Assembly (NCBI GenBank): GCA_015662935.1
Contig: DQTF01000038.1
Span: forward strand, 1 to 15,943
Reading direction: 5' to 3'
Source: Crocinitomicaceae bacterium
GTDB taxonomy: Bacteria; Bacteroidota; Bacteroidia; Flavobacteriales_D; Crocinitomicaceae
Length of the DNA: 15,943 bases
The notes under the pieces were generated by a model that saw nothing but the letters and a program-made list of their open reading frames with translations, was not told where the DNA came from and made no database searches. Within the stretch, counting starts at the first letter, position 1, and the number at the start of each line of letters is the position of its first letter. This document shows, in pieces, positions 1 through 5,866 of the stretch. A program made the translations under genes and the position numbers.

Positions 1-2
1 AT

Positions 3-170
3 CATCACGACCAGAATAGCTTTTATGGGACAACGTCATACCAAGCCGAACAATTAATTGGTTTTGGTCAATTACATTGGGATAAAAAAATAGGTAAACA
101 TGATTTTATCCTTGGTGCAGCCATTCGTTATACAGATTATGATGATGATACTCCTGCCACAGAAAGCAAT
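3..170 (+). pseudogene. Fragment of TonB-dependent receptor beta-barrel, truncated at its 3' side
   Basis: About 56 codons in the same frame as the thioredoxin domain read like the middle of a Bacteroidota TonB-dependent receptor barrel. Features are FYGTTSYQAEQ, a strand GFGQLHWDKKIGKHDF, then GAAIRYTDYDDDTPAT. Alternating polar/aromatic strands and the YDD(N/D)TPAT turn are characteristic of these outer-membrane receptors from memory of the family. A full receptor should continue with several hundred residues of further strands and end in an aromatic residue; here the barrel stops after the TPATES loop (near base 165) and the thioredoxin sequence follows directly. It is either a deletion remnant or an assembly join. 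The 5' part lies outside the window. Confidence 0.6.
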
Positions 171-530
171 GATAAATCAATTAAGATTATTCTTGTGAGC
201 GCAGAATGGTGTCAAGTTTGCTCAAAAACAAAAAGATTGATTCAGGATTCTGAAGATATCAATCAATTACTCTCAAAATCAATTCGCCTGTATGAATTTG
301 ACATTGAACAAGAGGAGTCAATCACGTTAAATAACTCAACTTTTCATTTTATCCCTACAGGATTAAAAACAGGCGAGCATGAATTCACAACATTTCTTTT
401 CAATAAAGGAGAGAAAGTATCCGTTCCATCAATTGTTATTATTAACAATGAAAATAAAATCATTCAGCGTTTTCAAGGTTATTTGAATGAAGAAGAATGG
501 GTTGCATTGCTTACAAACTTGGAGAGGTAA
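3..530 (+). CDS. Thioredoxin-fold protein, in-frame 3' part of a chimeric ORF open to the left edge
   Basis: The frame starting at base 3 is open from the window edge to the TAA at 528-530. From about base 180 it encodes a thioredoxin-like domain: a hydrophobic strand (IKIILV), a WCQVC redox motif at about 207-221, a helix rich in charged residues, then the cis-proline strand VPSIVIIN near 423-449. Small thioredoxin-fold proteins of this kind in Bacteroidota are normally exported and begin with a signal peptide. None is visible here; the frame instead continues upstream into a TonB-receptor barrel fragment (separate entry). A GTG at 195 lies only two codons before the WC motif and inside the first strand, so it is a poor start. 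The last 52 bp overlap the convergent dipeptidase gene. The thioredoxin fold is clear; the substrate is unknown, and a periplasmic disulfide or reductant role is inference. Confidence 0.72.
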   Translation, partial: HHDQNSFYGTTSYQAEQLIGFGQLHWDKKIGKHDFILGAAIRYTDYDDDTPATESNDKSIKIILVSAEWCQVCSKTKRLIQDSEDINQLLSKSIRLYEFDIEQEESITLNNSTFHFIPTGLKTGEHEFTTFLFNKGEKVSVPSIVIINNENKIIQRFQGYLNEEEWVALLTNLER

Positions 531-1327
531 GCATTGCTATCCTTCTTCGGATAACTCAACTTATACCAGTCCACTTCCCCGCTCTCATTTAATAATCGTT
601 GATATTTTCTTGAAGAAGTCACTCTCGAAAATGCGTTAAAATGCCACCATTCACTCGGAATATTTCTAAACTTTTGTGATTTCATCACTTTACGAAGCAA
701 TTTTCGATTCTCAACTTGGACTTTTGTTAATTCTCCAGATGCAAAAAATTTATATTCTAAACTTGGATACGCAATTTTACGACTATCATCATAACCAGCT
801 CCCATGTCCAAAATATTTCCTACAGAATCAATAATTGTCAAATCGACTGCTGCTCCATAATTATGAACAGAACCTCTCGCTGGATTAGAAACAAACTTCC
901 CTCTTCTGTAAACAGGAATTGAATCAAGTGCATCCCACATTTCTTTCTGAACTTGCCAAGGTCGGACACCATCGTAAACGAGCAAATTATAACCGGGATG
1001 AATCGAATCCAAATAATCTTGACAATTAGATAACCGTTCTGCAACTTCAATATTCAAATAAACGACCTTTAACGTATCGTATAGTTGAATCCCCATAAAA
1101 TTATCGGAAGATGCGTATTTCAAATCAACTTGTATTCTTGGATTGACAGATTGAATATTGACAAGGTTAATTGAATCCATTCGCTTAGCTGTTTCTTCAA
1201 TAAACTCAGAAAGAAGTAGTGCAGAATCAATTACAACTTCGGGTTCTGGAGGAAGAATACAAATAATATCTTTCTTTTCTTCTCGACAAGAAGTCAGCAA
1301 AAGGAGGGTGAAAAGTACATTCTTCAT
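479..1327 (-). CDS. ddpX: D-alanyl-D-alanine dipeptidase, VanX/DdpX type (peptidase M15D), lipoprotein
   Basis: This predicted zinc dipeptidase cleaves D-Ala-D-Ala, probably in the periplasm for peptidoglycan turnover or D-Ala recycling. The 282-residue product starts with a lipoprotein signal (lipobox LTSC, Cys14). The family core follows: a PRIQVDLKYASSDNFMG block at about 63-79, YDGVRPW with Arg122, the SVHNYGAAVDLT metal motif with His155 and Asp162, and SEWWHF with Glu226 as catalytic base and His229 as third zinc ligand. All VanX-type catalytic residues are therefore present. About 50 residues follow the WWHF motif, and the last of these are encoded inside the overlap with the convergent thioredoxin ORF. 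ATG at 1327 is chosen because it places the lipobox correctly. No vanH or vanA ligase genes are nearby, so a glycopeptide-resistance role is not suggested. Confidence 0.87.
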   Translation of the reverse strand: MKNVLFTLLLLTSCREEKKDIICILPPEPEVVIDSALLLSEFIEETAKRMDSINLVNIQSVNPRIQVDLKYASSDNFMGIQLYDTLKVVYLNIEVAERLSNCQDYLDSIHPGYNLLVYDGVRPWQVQKEMWDALDSIPVYRRGKFVSNPARGSVHNYGAAVDLTIIDSVGNILDMGAGYDDSRKIAYPSLEYKFFASGELTKVQVENRKLLRKVMKSQKFRNIPSEWWHFNAFSRVTSSRKYQRLLNESGEVDWYKLSYPKKDSNAYLSKFVSNATHSSSFK

Positions 1328-1397
1328 AGATATGCTAACAGGTTTAAAAATAAATCATTTTTTCAGAATTCAGCATCACTTTTACCTCTTTTCTATT

Positions 1398-1405
1398 TAT
1401 TTTTG
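1398..1405 (+). promoter_or_regulatory. Candidate -7 promoter element for the aminotransferase
   Basis: TATTTTTG matches the Bacteroidota -7 consensus TAnnTTTG and ends 19 bp before the ATG at 1424, giving a predicted leader of about 15 nt. It overlaps the TTG at 1403, so TTG is an unlikely start. No Crp/Fnr-like dyad is found about 36 bp upstream, unlike the promoters further right, so this gene is probably outside that local regulon. The surroundings are very T-rich, which lowers the value of the match. Confidence 0.4.
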
Positions 1406-1423
1406 CTCAAAATAATAAAAACA

Positions 1424-2620
1424 ATGCCAACGATATCCAACAAGGCTGTTAATATGCCAGAATCGCCAATCAGGAAATTGGTGCCTTATTCAGAGAAAGC
1501 AAAAGCGAGAGGAGTGAATGTATTTCATTTGAACATCGGGCAACCTGATATTGAGACACCTGAAGTTGCCTTAAATGCAATAAAGAATTTTGATCATAAG
1601 GTTGTCGAATATTCGCATTCTGCAGGATTCAAGTCGTACAGAGACAATTTGGCGAATTATTATACGAATGTAGGAATTGATGTTGACTCAGAGGATATTA
1701 TCATCACAACTGGAGGTTCGGAAGCCTTGACTTTTGGCTTCATGTCAACATGTGACCCTGACGATGAAGTGATTATTCCAGAACCATTTTATGCAAATTA
1801 CAATGGCTTCGCAGTTGCCGCAGGATTAAACGTTGTTCCTGTGACTGCCTCAATTGAAAATGGATTTGCATTACCACCAGTTGCGGAAATAGAAAAAAAA
1901 ATCACTCCTAAAACCAAGGCAATCGTTATTTGCAACCCTGGAAATCCAACAGGCTATTTATATTCTAAAGAAGAATTAGAGCAACTAAGAGACATCGTCA
2001 TCAAACACGATTTGTTTTTATTTGCAGACGAAGTTTACCGAGAATTCTGCTATGATGGAGCGGTTCCTCATTCTGTAATGAATCTGGAAGGAATTGACCA
2101 AAATGTAATAATGATTGATTCTGTTTCAAAACGTTATTCAATGTGCGGAGCAAGAATTGGCTGTCTCGTATCTAAGAATAAAGATGTTATGGCAGCTGCC
2201 TTGAAATTTGGTCAAGCAAGACTTTCTCCTCCTACAATCGATCAAATTGCTTCAGAAGCAGCGCTTAAAACTCCTCAATCTTATTTTGATAATGTCGTTG
2301 CAGAATATGTAGAACGAAGAAACATTATGATTGAAGGATTAAACAATATACCAGGTGTATTTTGCCCAAAACCAAGCGGAGCATTTTACTGCGTTGCAAA
2401 ATTCCCTGTAAAGAATGCAGAACATTTTTGCCAATGGTTATTAGAAGAATTTGAACACGAAGGATCGACTGTAATGATGGCTCCTGCAAATGGCTTCTAT
2501 TCTACAGAAGGAGAAGGATTGCAAGAAGCAAGAATTGCGTATGTATTGAATCAAGACGCATTAAAGAAAGCTGTAATTTGCCTAAACGAAGCATTGAAAG
2601 TATATCCTGGGAAAATTTAA
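1424..2620 (+). CDS. PLP-dependent class I/II aminotransferase (aspartate aminotransferase-like)
   Basis: This fold-type I aminotransferase transfers an amino group between an amino acid and a 2-oxo acid in the cytoplasm. The 398-residue product has the usual family length. Visible motifs are the N-terminal substrate loop with NIGQPDIETP, the phosphate-binding TTGGSEAL, the PEPFYANY segment, NPGNPTG, the DEVY motif whose Asp contacts the pyridine nitrogen, SVSKRYSMCGARIG with the Schiff-base Lys236, and a C-terminal Arg region (EARIAYV). ATG 1424 is preferred to an in-frame TTG at 1403 because the TTG lies within the likely -7 element. It converges on the Crp gene with only 7 bp between the two stop codons. 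The exact substrate (Asp, or an aromatic or branched-chain amino acid) cannot be read from the sequence. Confidence 0.9.
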   Translation: MPTISNKAVNMPESPIRKLVPYSEKAKARGVNVFHLNIGQPDIETPEVALNAIKNFDHKVVEYSHSAGFKSYRDNLANYYTNVGIDVDSEDIIITTGGSEALTFGFMSTCDPDDEVIIPEPFYANYNGFAVAAGLNVVPVTASIENGFALPPVAEIEKKITPKTKAIVICNPGNPTGYLYSKEELEQLRDIVIKHDLFLFADEVYREFCYDGAVPHSVMNLEGIDQNVIMIDSVSKRYSMCGARIGCLVSKNKDVMAAALKFGQARLSPPTIDQIASEAALKTPQSYFDNVVAEYVERRNIMIEGLNNIPGVFCPKPSGAFYCVAKFPVKNAEHFCQWLLEEFEHEGSTVMMAPANGFYSTEGEGLQEARIAYVLNQDALKKAVICLNEALKVYPGKI

Positions 2621-2627
2621 TAATTAA

Positions 2628-3278
2628 TCAAAACCCTTTCAATATCACTTTATTTCTTTTCAATTCGATTAATTCTTTCGATTCCATTTGTTTCAACAAC
2701 CTAGAAATAACAACTCGCGAAGAATGTAAATCTTCGGCTATTTGTTGATGCGTATGATTGATTTCAAGAGAACCTAATAACTTTGCTTGATCTTTCAAAT
2801 ACTTATCCAAACGTTCGTCCAATCGCATAAAAGCAATAGCATCAATGGTTTCCATTAATTCTGAAATACGAACGTGGTAACTTTCTAAAATATATTGTCG
2901 CCATGAAGCATGACGATTCATCCAGTCTTCCATGTATTGCATCGGAATCATTAAAAGTAATGAATCTTCCATGGCGGTTGCCTTAATAGAACTCTTGCTC
3001 TTACGAACACAACATTGCAAAGTCATTGCGCAAGTATCTCCTGACTCGATGTAATAGAGCAATAATTCTTCACCATCATCCTTTTCTCTAGAAACCTTTA
3101 AAGAACCTTGAATAATAAAAGGAATGTAGGAAATCTCTTCTCCCGGATCCATGATAATGTCTCCAGATTCAATTTTCTTTAACCGACCAACTTTATAGAT
3201 TTCTTCTAATAAATCTTTGTCGAATAAGAATCCTATTTGTTCTTTAATTAATGCTATTTGATTTTCGTTCTCTATCAT
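2628..3278 (-). CDS. Crp/Fnr-family transcriptional regulator
   Basis: The 216-residue product has a cyclic-nucleotide-type effector domain (about 20-125; PGEEISYIPFIIQGSLKV and YYIESGDTCAMTLQCC segments), a dimerisation helix around 125-155 and a C-terminal winged HTH (HTHQQIAEDLHSSRVVISRLLKQME region, 174-200). In the recognition helix the Glu that contacts the TGA half-site in E. coli CRP/FNR is replaced by Val189, while the following Arg (193) is kept, so its DNA specificity may differ. Cys residues in the CAMTLQCC segment could be redox-active, but the classical N-terminal FNR cysteine cluster is absent. The start overlaps the end of the DUF983 gene by 35 bp, so the two are co-transcribed and probably translationally coupled. 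The effector is unknown. The gene lies beside the cbb3 module, next to the other regulator. Confidence 0.88.
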   Translation of the reverse strand: MIENENQIALIKEQIGFLFDKDLLEEIYKVGRLKKIESGDIIMDPGEEISYIPFIIQGSLKVSREKDDGEELLLYYIESGDTCAMTLQCCVRKSKSSIKATAMEDSLLLMIPMQYMEDWMNRHASWRQYILESYHVRISELMETIDAIAFMRLDERLDKYLKDQAKLLGSLEINHTHQQIAEDLHSSRVVISRLLKQMESKELIELKRNKVILKGF

Positions 3279-3645
3279 ACTTTATGAAAAAATTTGCCCA
3301 AATTATTTTAGACAAAGCATAAAGATATGGAGTTAAAAGGATAGTTGCGGTTATTATTAGAAAAATTTGCAACCCGACACTTACATTATCAAAGAATAGG
3401 TTAAAAGAAGTCCACATAGTCACAAATAGAGCAACGGTTAATGCGTAAGAAACATACATGGCCCCGTAGTAAAAACCAGGTTCTTTTGAGTATTTTATGT
3501 GACAAACTGAACACGTTTCATGTAATTCACCTGCTTTTTTTAAATCGTAAGGGTGAGAAATAAAAAAATCTCCTTCATGACACTGAGGACATTTCATTTT
3601 TAAAATACTGTAAAGTCTTGAACCCTTTTTTAACATACTATTCAT
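3244..3645 (-). CDS. DUF983 zinc-ribbon membrane protein
   Basis: This is a small membrane protein (133 residues from the ATG at 3645) of the DUF983 family, whose function is not established. The cytosolic N-terminus carries two Cys pairs, CPQC (19-22) and CSVC (45-48), which look like a zinc ribbon or other metal site. These are followed by the conserved PGFYYGAMYVSYA segment and two transmembrane helices (about 61-82 and 87-107), then a basic tail. An upstream TTG (3660) would add five residues but overlaps the predicted -7 element at 3658-3665, so ATG 3645 is chosen; ATG 3636 (MLKKGSRLYS) is also plausible and resembles many family starts. It precedes and overlaps the Crp gene, and its promoter carries the same dyad as the oxidase promoters. 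A role in respiration or metal handling is inference from that context. Confidence 0.85.
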   Translation of the reverse strand: MNSMLKKGSRLYSILKMKCPQCHEGDFFISHPYDLKKAGELHETCSVCHIKYSKEPGFYYGAMYVSYALTVALFVTMWTSFNLFFDNVSVGLQIFLIITATILLTPYLYALSKIIWANFFIKYDRERKSNSIN

Positions 3646-3657
3646 ATTTGTATGAAT

Positions 3658-3665
3658 CAAAGGTA
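3658..3665 (-). promoter_or_regulatory. -7 promoter element of the DUF983-crp operon
   Basis: On the minus strand this reads TACCTTTG, an exact TAnnTTTG match. The last G (plus coordinate 3658) is 36.5 bp from the centre of the dyad at 3687-3702. Predicted transcription would start near 3654, about 9 nt before ATG 3645 or 18 nt before ATG 3636. No clear -33 TTG is present at the usual distance, as expected if an activator is required. Confidence 0.5.
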
Positions 3666-3686
3666 ATAGAGAAATCTAAAAAGAAA

Positions 3687-3702
3687 GGTAACTTTAGTCA
3701 CA
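3687..3702 (-). promoter_or_regulatory. Candidate Crp/Fnr box upstream of DUF983-crp
   Basis: The minus strand reads TGTGAC-TAAA-GTTACC, a 16-bp dyad whose core TnAC-N4-GTnA is complete. It lies in the 62-bp gap between the fnr stop and the DUF983 start. Its centre (3694.5) is 36.5 bp from the last base of the -7 element, placing it near -40/-41 of the inferred start site, the class II activator position. Confidence 0.5.
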
Positions 3703-3707
3703 CGGTT

Positions 3708-4397
3708 TTAAGATCCCGATATTTTTAAAAGACCCGATATATTTATCAATTCAATCTTACGAGAGTGGGTTTTAATTAACTCGTCTTCTTTGAATTCTTT
3801 TAAGAGTCGAATTAACGTTTCTGTTGCTGTTCCAACAAAATTTGCAAGGTCTTCACGAGAGAAGTTAATCATTTCTCCTTGATAAATATCATCTAAGAAC
3901 ACCAAAGAGAACGCCAATCTTTCTCGAACGGACTTTTGAGCCATATTTGTAATAAATGTTGCTCTGTCTGCTAACTCAGTTGACAATTCTTTTAAAATTC
4001 CATTTCTCAACGAAGAGTTCGTGTCAACCATATCTAAAAAATCGGCTTTACTGATAAAACAAATATTGCAATCTTCTAAAGTTGTGGCTGAAACACGATA
4101 AGGTTCTCCACTAAACATGGCTCTAAAACCAACTATTTCACCTTCCTTTGCCACGTGAATAATTTGCTCCTTACCTTCTTCTCCTCTTGCGAACACCTTT
4201 ATTTTACCTGCATTCAAACAAAAAACGCCCCTTGGCGTTCCTTCTTCTAAAAAAACGGATTGGTTCTTTTTATAAAAAGAACAGGATTTATGGCCATCAA
4301 GATCGTCTACATCATGTTTGCAAAAATCTTTGAATAAAGAGTCTTTTCTTACAAGGCAATGTTCACAATTTACATTTCTATAGGATTGATTTGGCAT
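3708..4397 (-). CDS. Fnr-like Crp-family regulator with N-terminal cysteines, candidate oxygen/redox sensor
   Basis: The 229-residue regulator is divergent from hemN. The N-terminus carries Cys11, Cys14, Cys26 and Cys39, with Cys60 in the sensor domain, which could ligate an Fe-S cluster as in FNR; the spacing is not the E. coli CX2CX5C pattern. The effector domain contains GVFCLNAGKIKVFARG and EIVGFRAMFSGEPYRVSAT; the C-terminal HTH has SREDLANFVGTATETLIRLL, where Glu193 and Arg197 match the DNA-contacting Glu/Arg of E. coli FNR. Regulators of this type commonly sit beside cbb3 and hemN genes in Bacteroidota. The 107-bp divergent region holds a -7 element for each gene and one dyad midway, suggesting autoregulation together with hemN. 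Oxygen sensing and control of the cbb3 genes are inferences from family and position. It ends 62 bp before the DUF983 start. Confidence 0.88.
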   Translation of the reverse strand: MPNQSYRNVNCEHCLVRKDSLFKDFCKHDVDDLDGHKSCSFYKKNQSVFLEEGTPRGVFCLNAGKIKVFARGEEGKEQIIHVAKEGEIVGFRAMFSGEPYRVSATTLEDCNICFISKADFLDMVDTNSSLRNGILKELSTELADRATFITNMAQKSVRERLAFSLVFLDDIYQGEMINFSREDLANFVGTATETLIRLLKEFKEDELIKTHSRKIELINISGLLKISGS

Positions 4398-4414
4398 TTC
4401 TAAATTGGTTTTTT

Positions 4415-4422
4415 CAAAGATA
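4415..4422 (-). promoter_or_regulatory. -7 promoter element of the fnr-like gene
   Basis: The minus strand reads TATCTTTG, an exact TAnnTTTG match, with its last G at plus coordinate 4415. Predicted transcription starts near 4411, giving a leader of about 14 nt to the ATG at 4397. The centre of the shared dyad at 4444-4459 is 36.5 bp away. Confidence 0.5.
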
Positions 4423-4443
4423 GAATAAAATTATTGTACATTC

Positions 4444-4459
4444 TGTAACATTAGCTTCA
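4444..4459. promoter_or_regulatory. Candidate Crp/Fnr box shared by the divergent fnr and hemN promoters
   Basis: TGTAAC-ATTA-GCTTCA: the left half-site is identical to those at 8225 and 12346, and the right half is degenerate (4 of 6 positions symmetric). Its centre (4451.5) is almost equidistant from the two divergent -7 elements, 36.5 bp to the fnr side and 35.5 bp to the hemN side, so one bound dimer could act at about -41 on both promoters. Confidence 0.45.
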
Positions 4460-4479
4460 TTTATAAACTTTTTCTTCGG

Positions 4480-4487
4480 TAACTTTG
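4480..4487 (+). promoter_or_regulatory. -7 promoter element of hemN-ccoI
   Basis: TAACTTTG is an exact TAnnTTTG match ending 18 bp before the hemN GTG. The predicted leader is about 14 nt with no Shine-Dalgarno sequence. No TTG occurs at the usual -33 position, consistent with activator dependence. Confidence 0.5.
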
Positions 4488-4504
4488 TACATAAATAATT
4501 TCAC

Positions 4505-5866
4505 GTGAAGAATTTAGTTGAAAAATATAACATTCCTGGACCAAGGTATACATCTTACCCTACGGTTCCTTTTTGGAAGAACAATCCTTTATCAGTTAAT
4601 GACTGGGTAAAAACGATAGCAAACAATACGGAAGAATTCAATTCTGAAGAAATCAGCCTCTACATTCATTTACCGTATTGTGAAAGTTTATGCACCTTTT
4701 GCGGATGTCATAAAAGAATCACTAAAAATCACGCAGTAGAAGGTCCATATATTGACGCAGTTATTAAAGAATGGAAATTGTACAATCAAAAAATCAATTT
4801 TTCACCCAATATAAAAGAATTACATTTTGGAGGAGGAACACCAACTTTCTTTGCTCCTAACGAATTAATACGTTTAGTCAAAGCAATTTTTGGAAAGGAC
4901 GCTATTGACCCTAATTATTCTGAATTAAGTTTTGAAGCTCATCCTAACAATACTTCTGAAGAACATTTAGAAAAACTACACGCTTTTGGTTTTAGAAGGT
5001 TGAGTCTTGGAATACAAGACTACAGCCCTACTGTTCAGCAGGCAATTAATCGCATTCAACCTTTTGAAGATGTTATGAAGGTACATGAGAATGCAAAAAG
5101 AATTGGATATAAATCAATCAGCCACGACCTTGTTTTTGGTCTTCCCAAACAACGCATGAACGACATTGTTGATACTGTAGAAAAGACCTTGCAGTTACGT
5201 CCTGATAGAATTGCCCTATATAGCTATGCACACGTTCCTTGGATAAAAGGCAATGGACAAAGAGGATATGATGAGTCAGACTTACCTCAAGATTCTGAAA
5301 AAAGAGCACTCTATGTGGAAGCTAAGAGAATGCTTGAGGCTGAAGGTTATATTGAAATTGGTATGGATCATTTTGCGTTAGAACATGATGAACTAGCAAT
5401 TGCTTTTAAAGAAAAAAATCTGCACCGAAATTTCATGGGCTACACGACGCAGAATACGAAATTTTTACTAGGATTAGGGATGTCTGCTATTTCTGATAGT
5501 TGGTTTGGTTTTGCACAGAATGAGAAATCAACGGAGAAGTACATGGAAATTGTCAATAGTGGAATAATTCCAATTTTCCGAGGACACATTCTCAGTGAAA
5601 TCGATTTAGAAATTAGACAGTACATCCTCGATTTGATGTGTCACTTTGAGACAGAATTCAAAGCTGATTCTCCCAATATAGAATTACAATTAGCAATCAG
5701 AGAGAGGCTAAAAGGGATGATTGAGGATGATTTAGTTAGAATTGAAAGTAATCAAGTTCAAGTGACTGAGGCAGGTATTCCTTTTGTAAGGAACTGCTGC
5801 ATGGCATTTGATCAAGACTTGGCTGATTCCCAACAACGAGAAAATATGTTCTCCAAGACAATATGA
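4505..5866 (+). CDS. hemN: Oxygen-independent coproporphyrinogen III oxidase (radical SAM)
   Basis: HemN decarboxylates coproporphyrinogen III to protoporphyrinogen IX in the cytoplasm without oxygen, feeding haem synthesis under low oxygen. The 453-residue product matches the usual HemN length. It has the N-terminal GPRYTSYPT block, the radical SAM motif C59-x3-C63-x2-C66 followed by Gly67-Cys68, the glycine-rich GGGTPTF SAM site, HDLVFGLP, and the C-terminal winged region with VTEAGIPFVRNCCMAFD. Translation begins at GTG 4505 (GTG AAG AAT); no upstream in-frame ATG fits and the family N-terminus aligns here. The last four bases overlap the ccoI start (ATGA at 5863-5866), indicating translational coupling. 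It is divergent from the Fnr-like gene and shares a candidate operator with it, as expected for a low-oxygen-induced gene serving the haem-rich oxidase downstream. Confidence 0.95.
   Translation: MKNLVEKYNIPGPRYTSYPTVPFWKNNPLSVNDWVKTIANNTEEFNSEEISLYIHLPYCESLCTFCGCHKRITKNHAVEGPYIDAVIKEWKLYNQKINFSPNIKELHFGGGTPTFFAPNELIRLVKAIFGKDAIDPNYSELSFEAHPNNTSEEHLEKLHAFGFRRLSLGIQDYSPTVQQAINRIQPFEDVMKVHENAKRIGYKSISHDLVFGLPKQRMNDIVDTVEKTLQLRPDRIALYSYAHVPWIKGNGQRGYDESDLPQDSEKRALYVEAKRMLEAEGYIEIGMDHFALEHDELAIAFKEKNLHRNFMGYTTQNTKFLLGLGMSAISDSWFGFAQNEKSTEKYMEIVNSGIIPIFRGHILSEIDLEIRQYILDLMCHFETEFKADSPNIELQLAIRERLKGMIEDDLVRIESNQVQVTEAGIPFVRNCCMAFDQDLADSQQRENMFSKTI

Noticed and set aside
838..1050. 70-codon minus-strand frame inside the dipeptidase gene
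   Set aside because: Same-strand alternate frame of a gene whose catalytic motifs are all in the other frame. A frameshift was considered, but the main frame is intact.
1403..1423. TTG start for the aminotransferase
   Set aside because: It overlaps the likely -7 element and adds a seven-residue extension; ATG 1424 is preferred.
3646..3660. TTG start for the DUF983 gene
   Set aside because: It lies on the predicted -7 element, upstream of the inferred transcription start.
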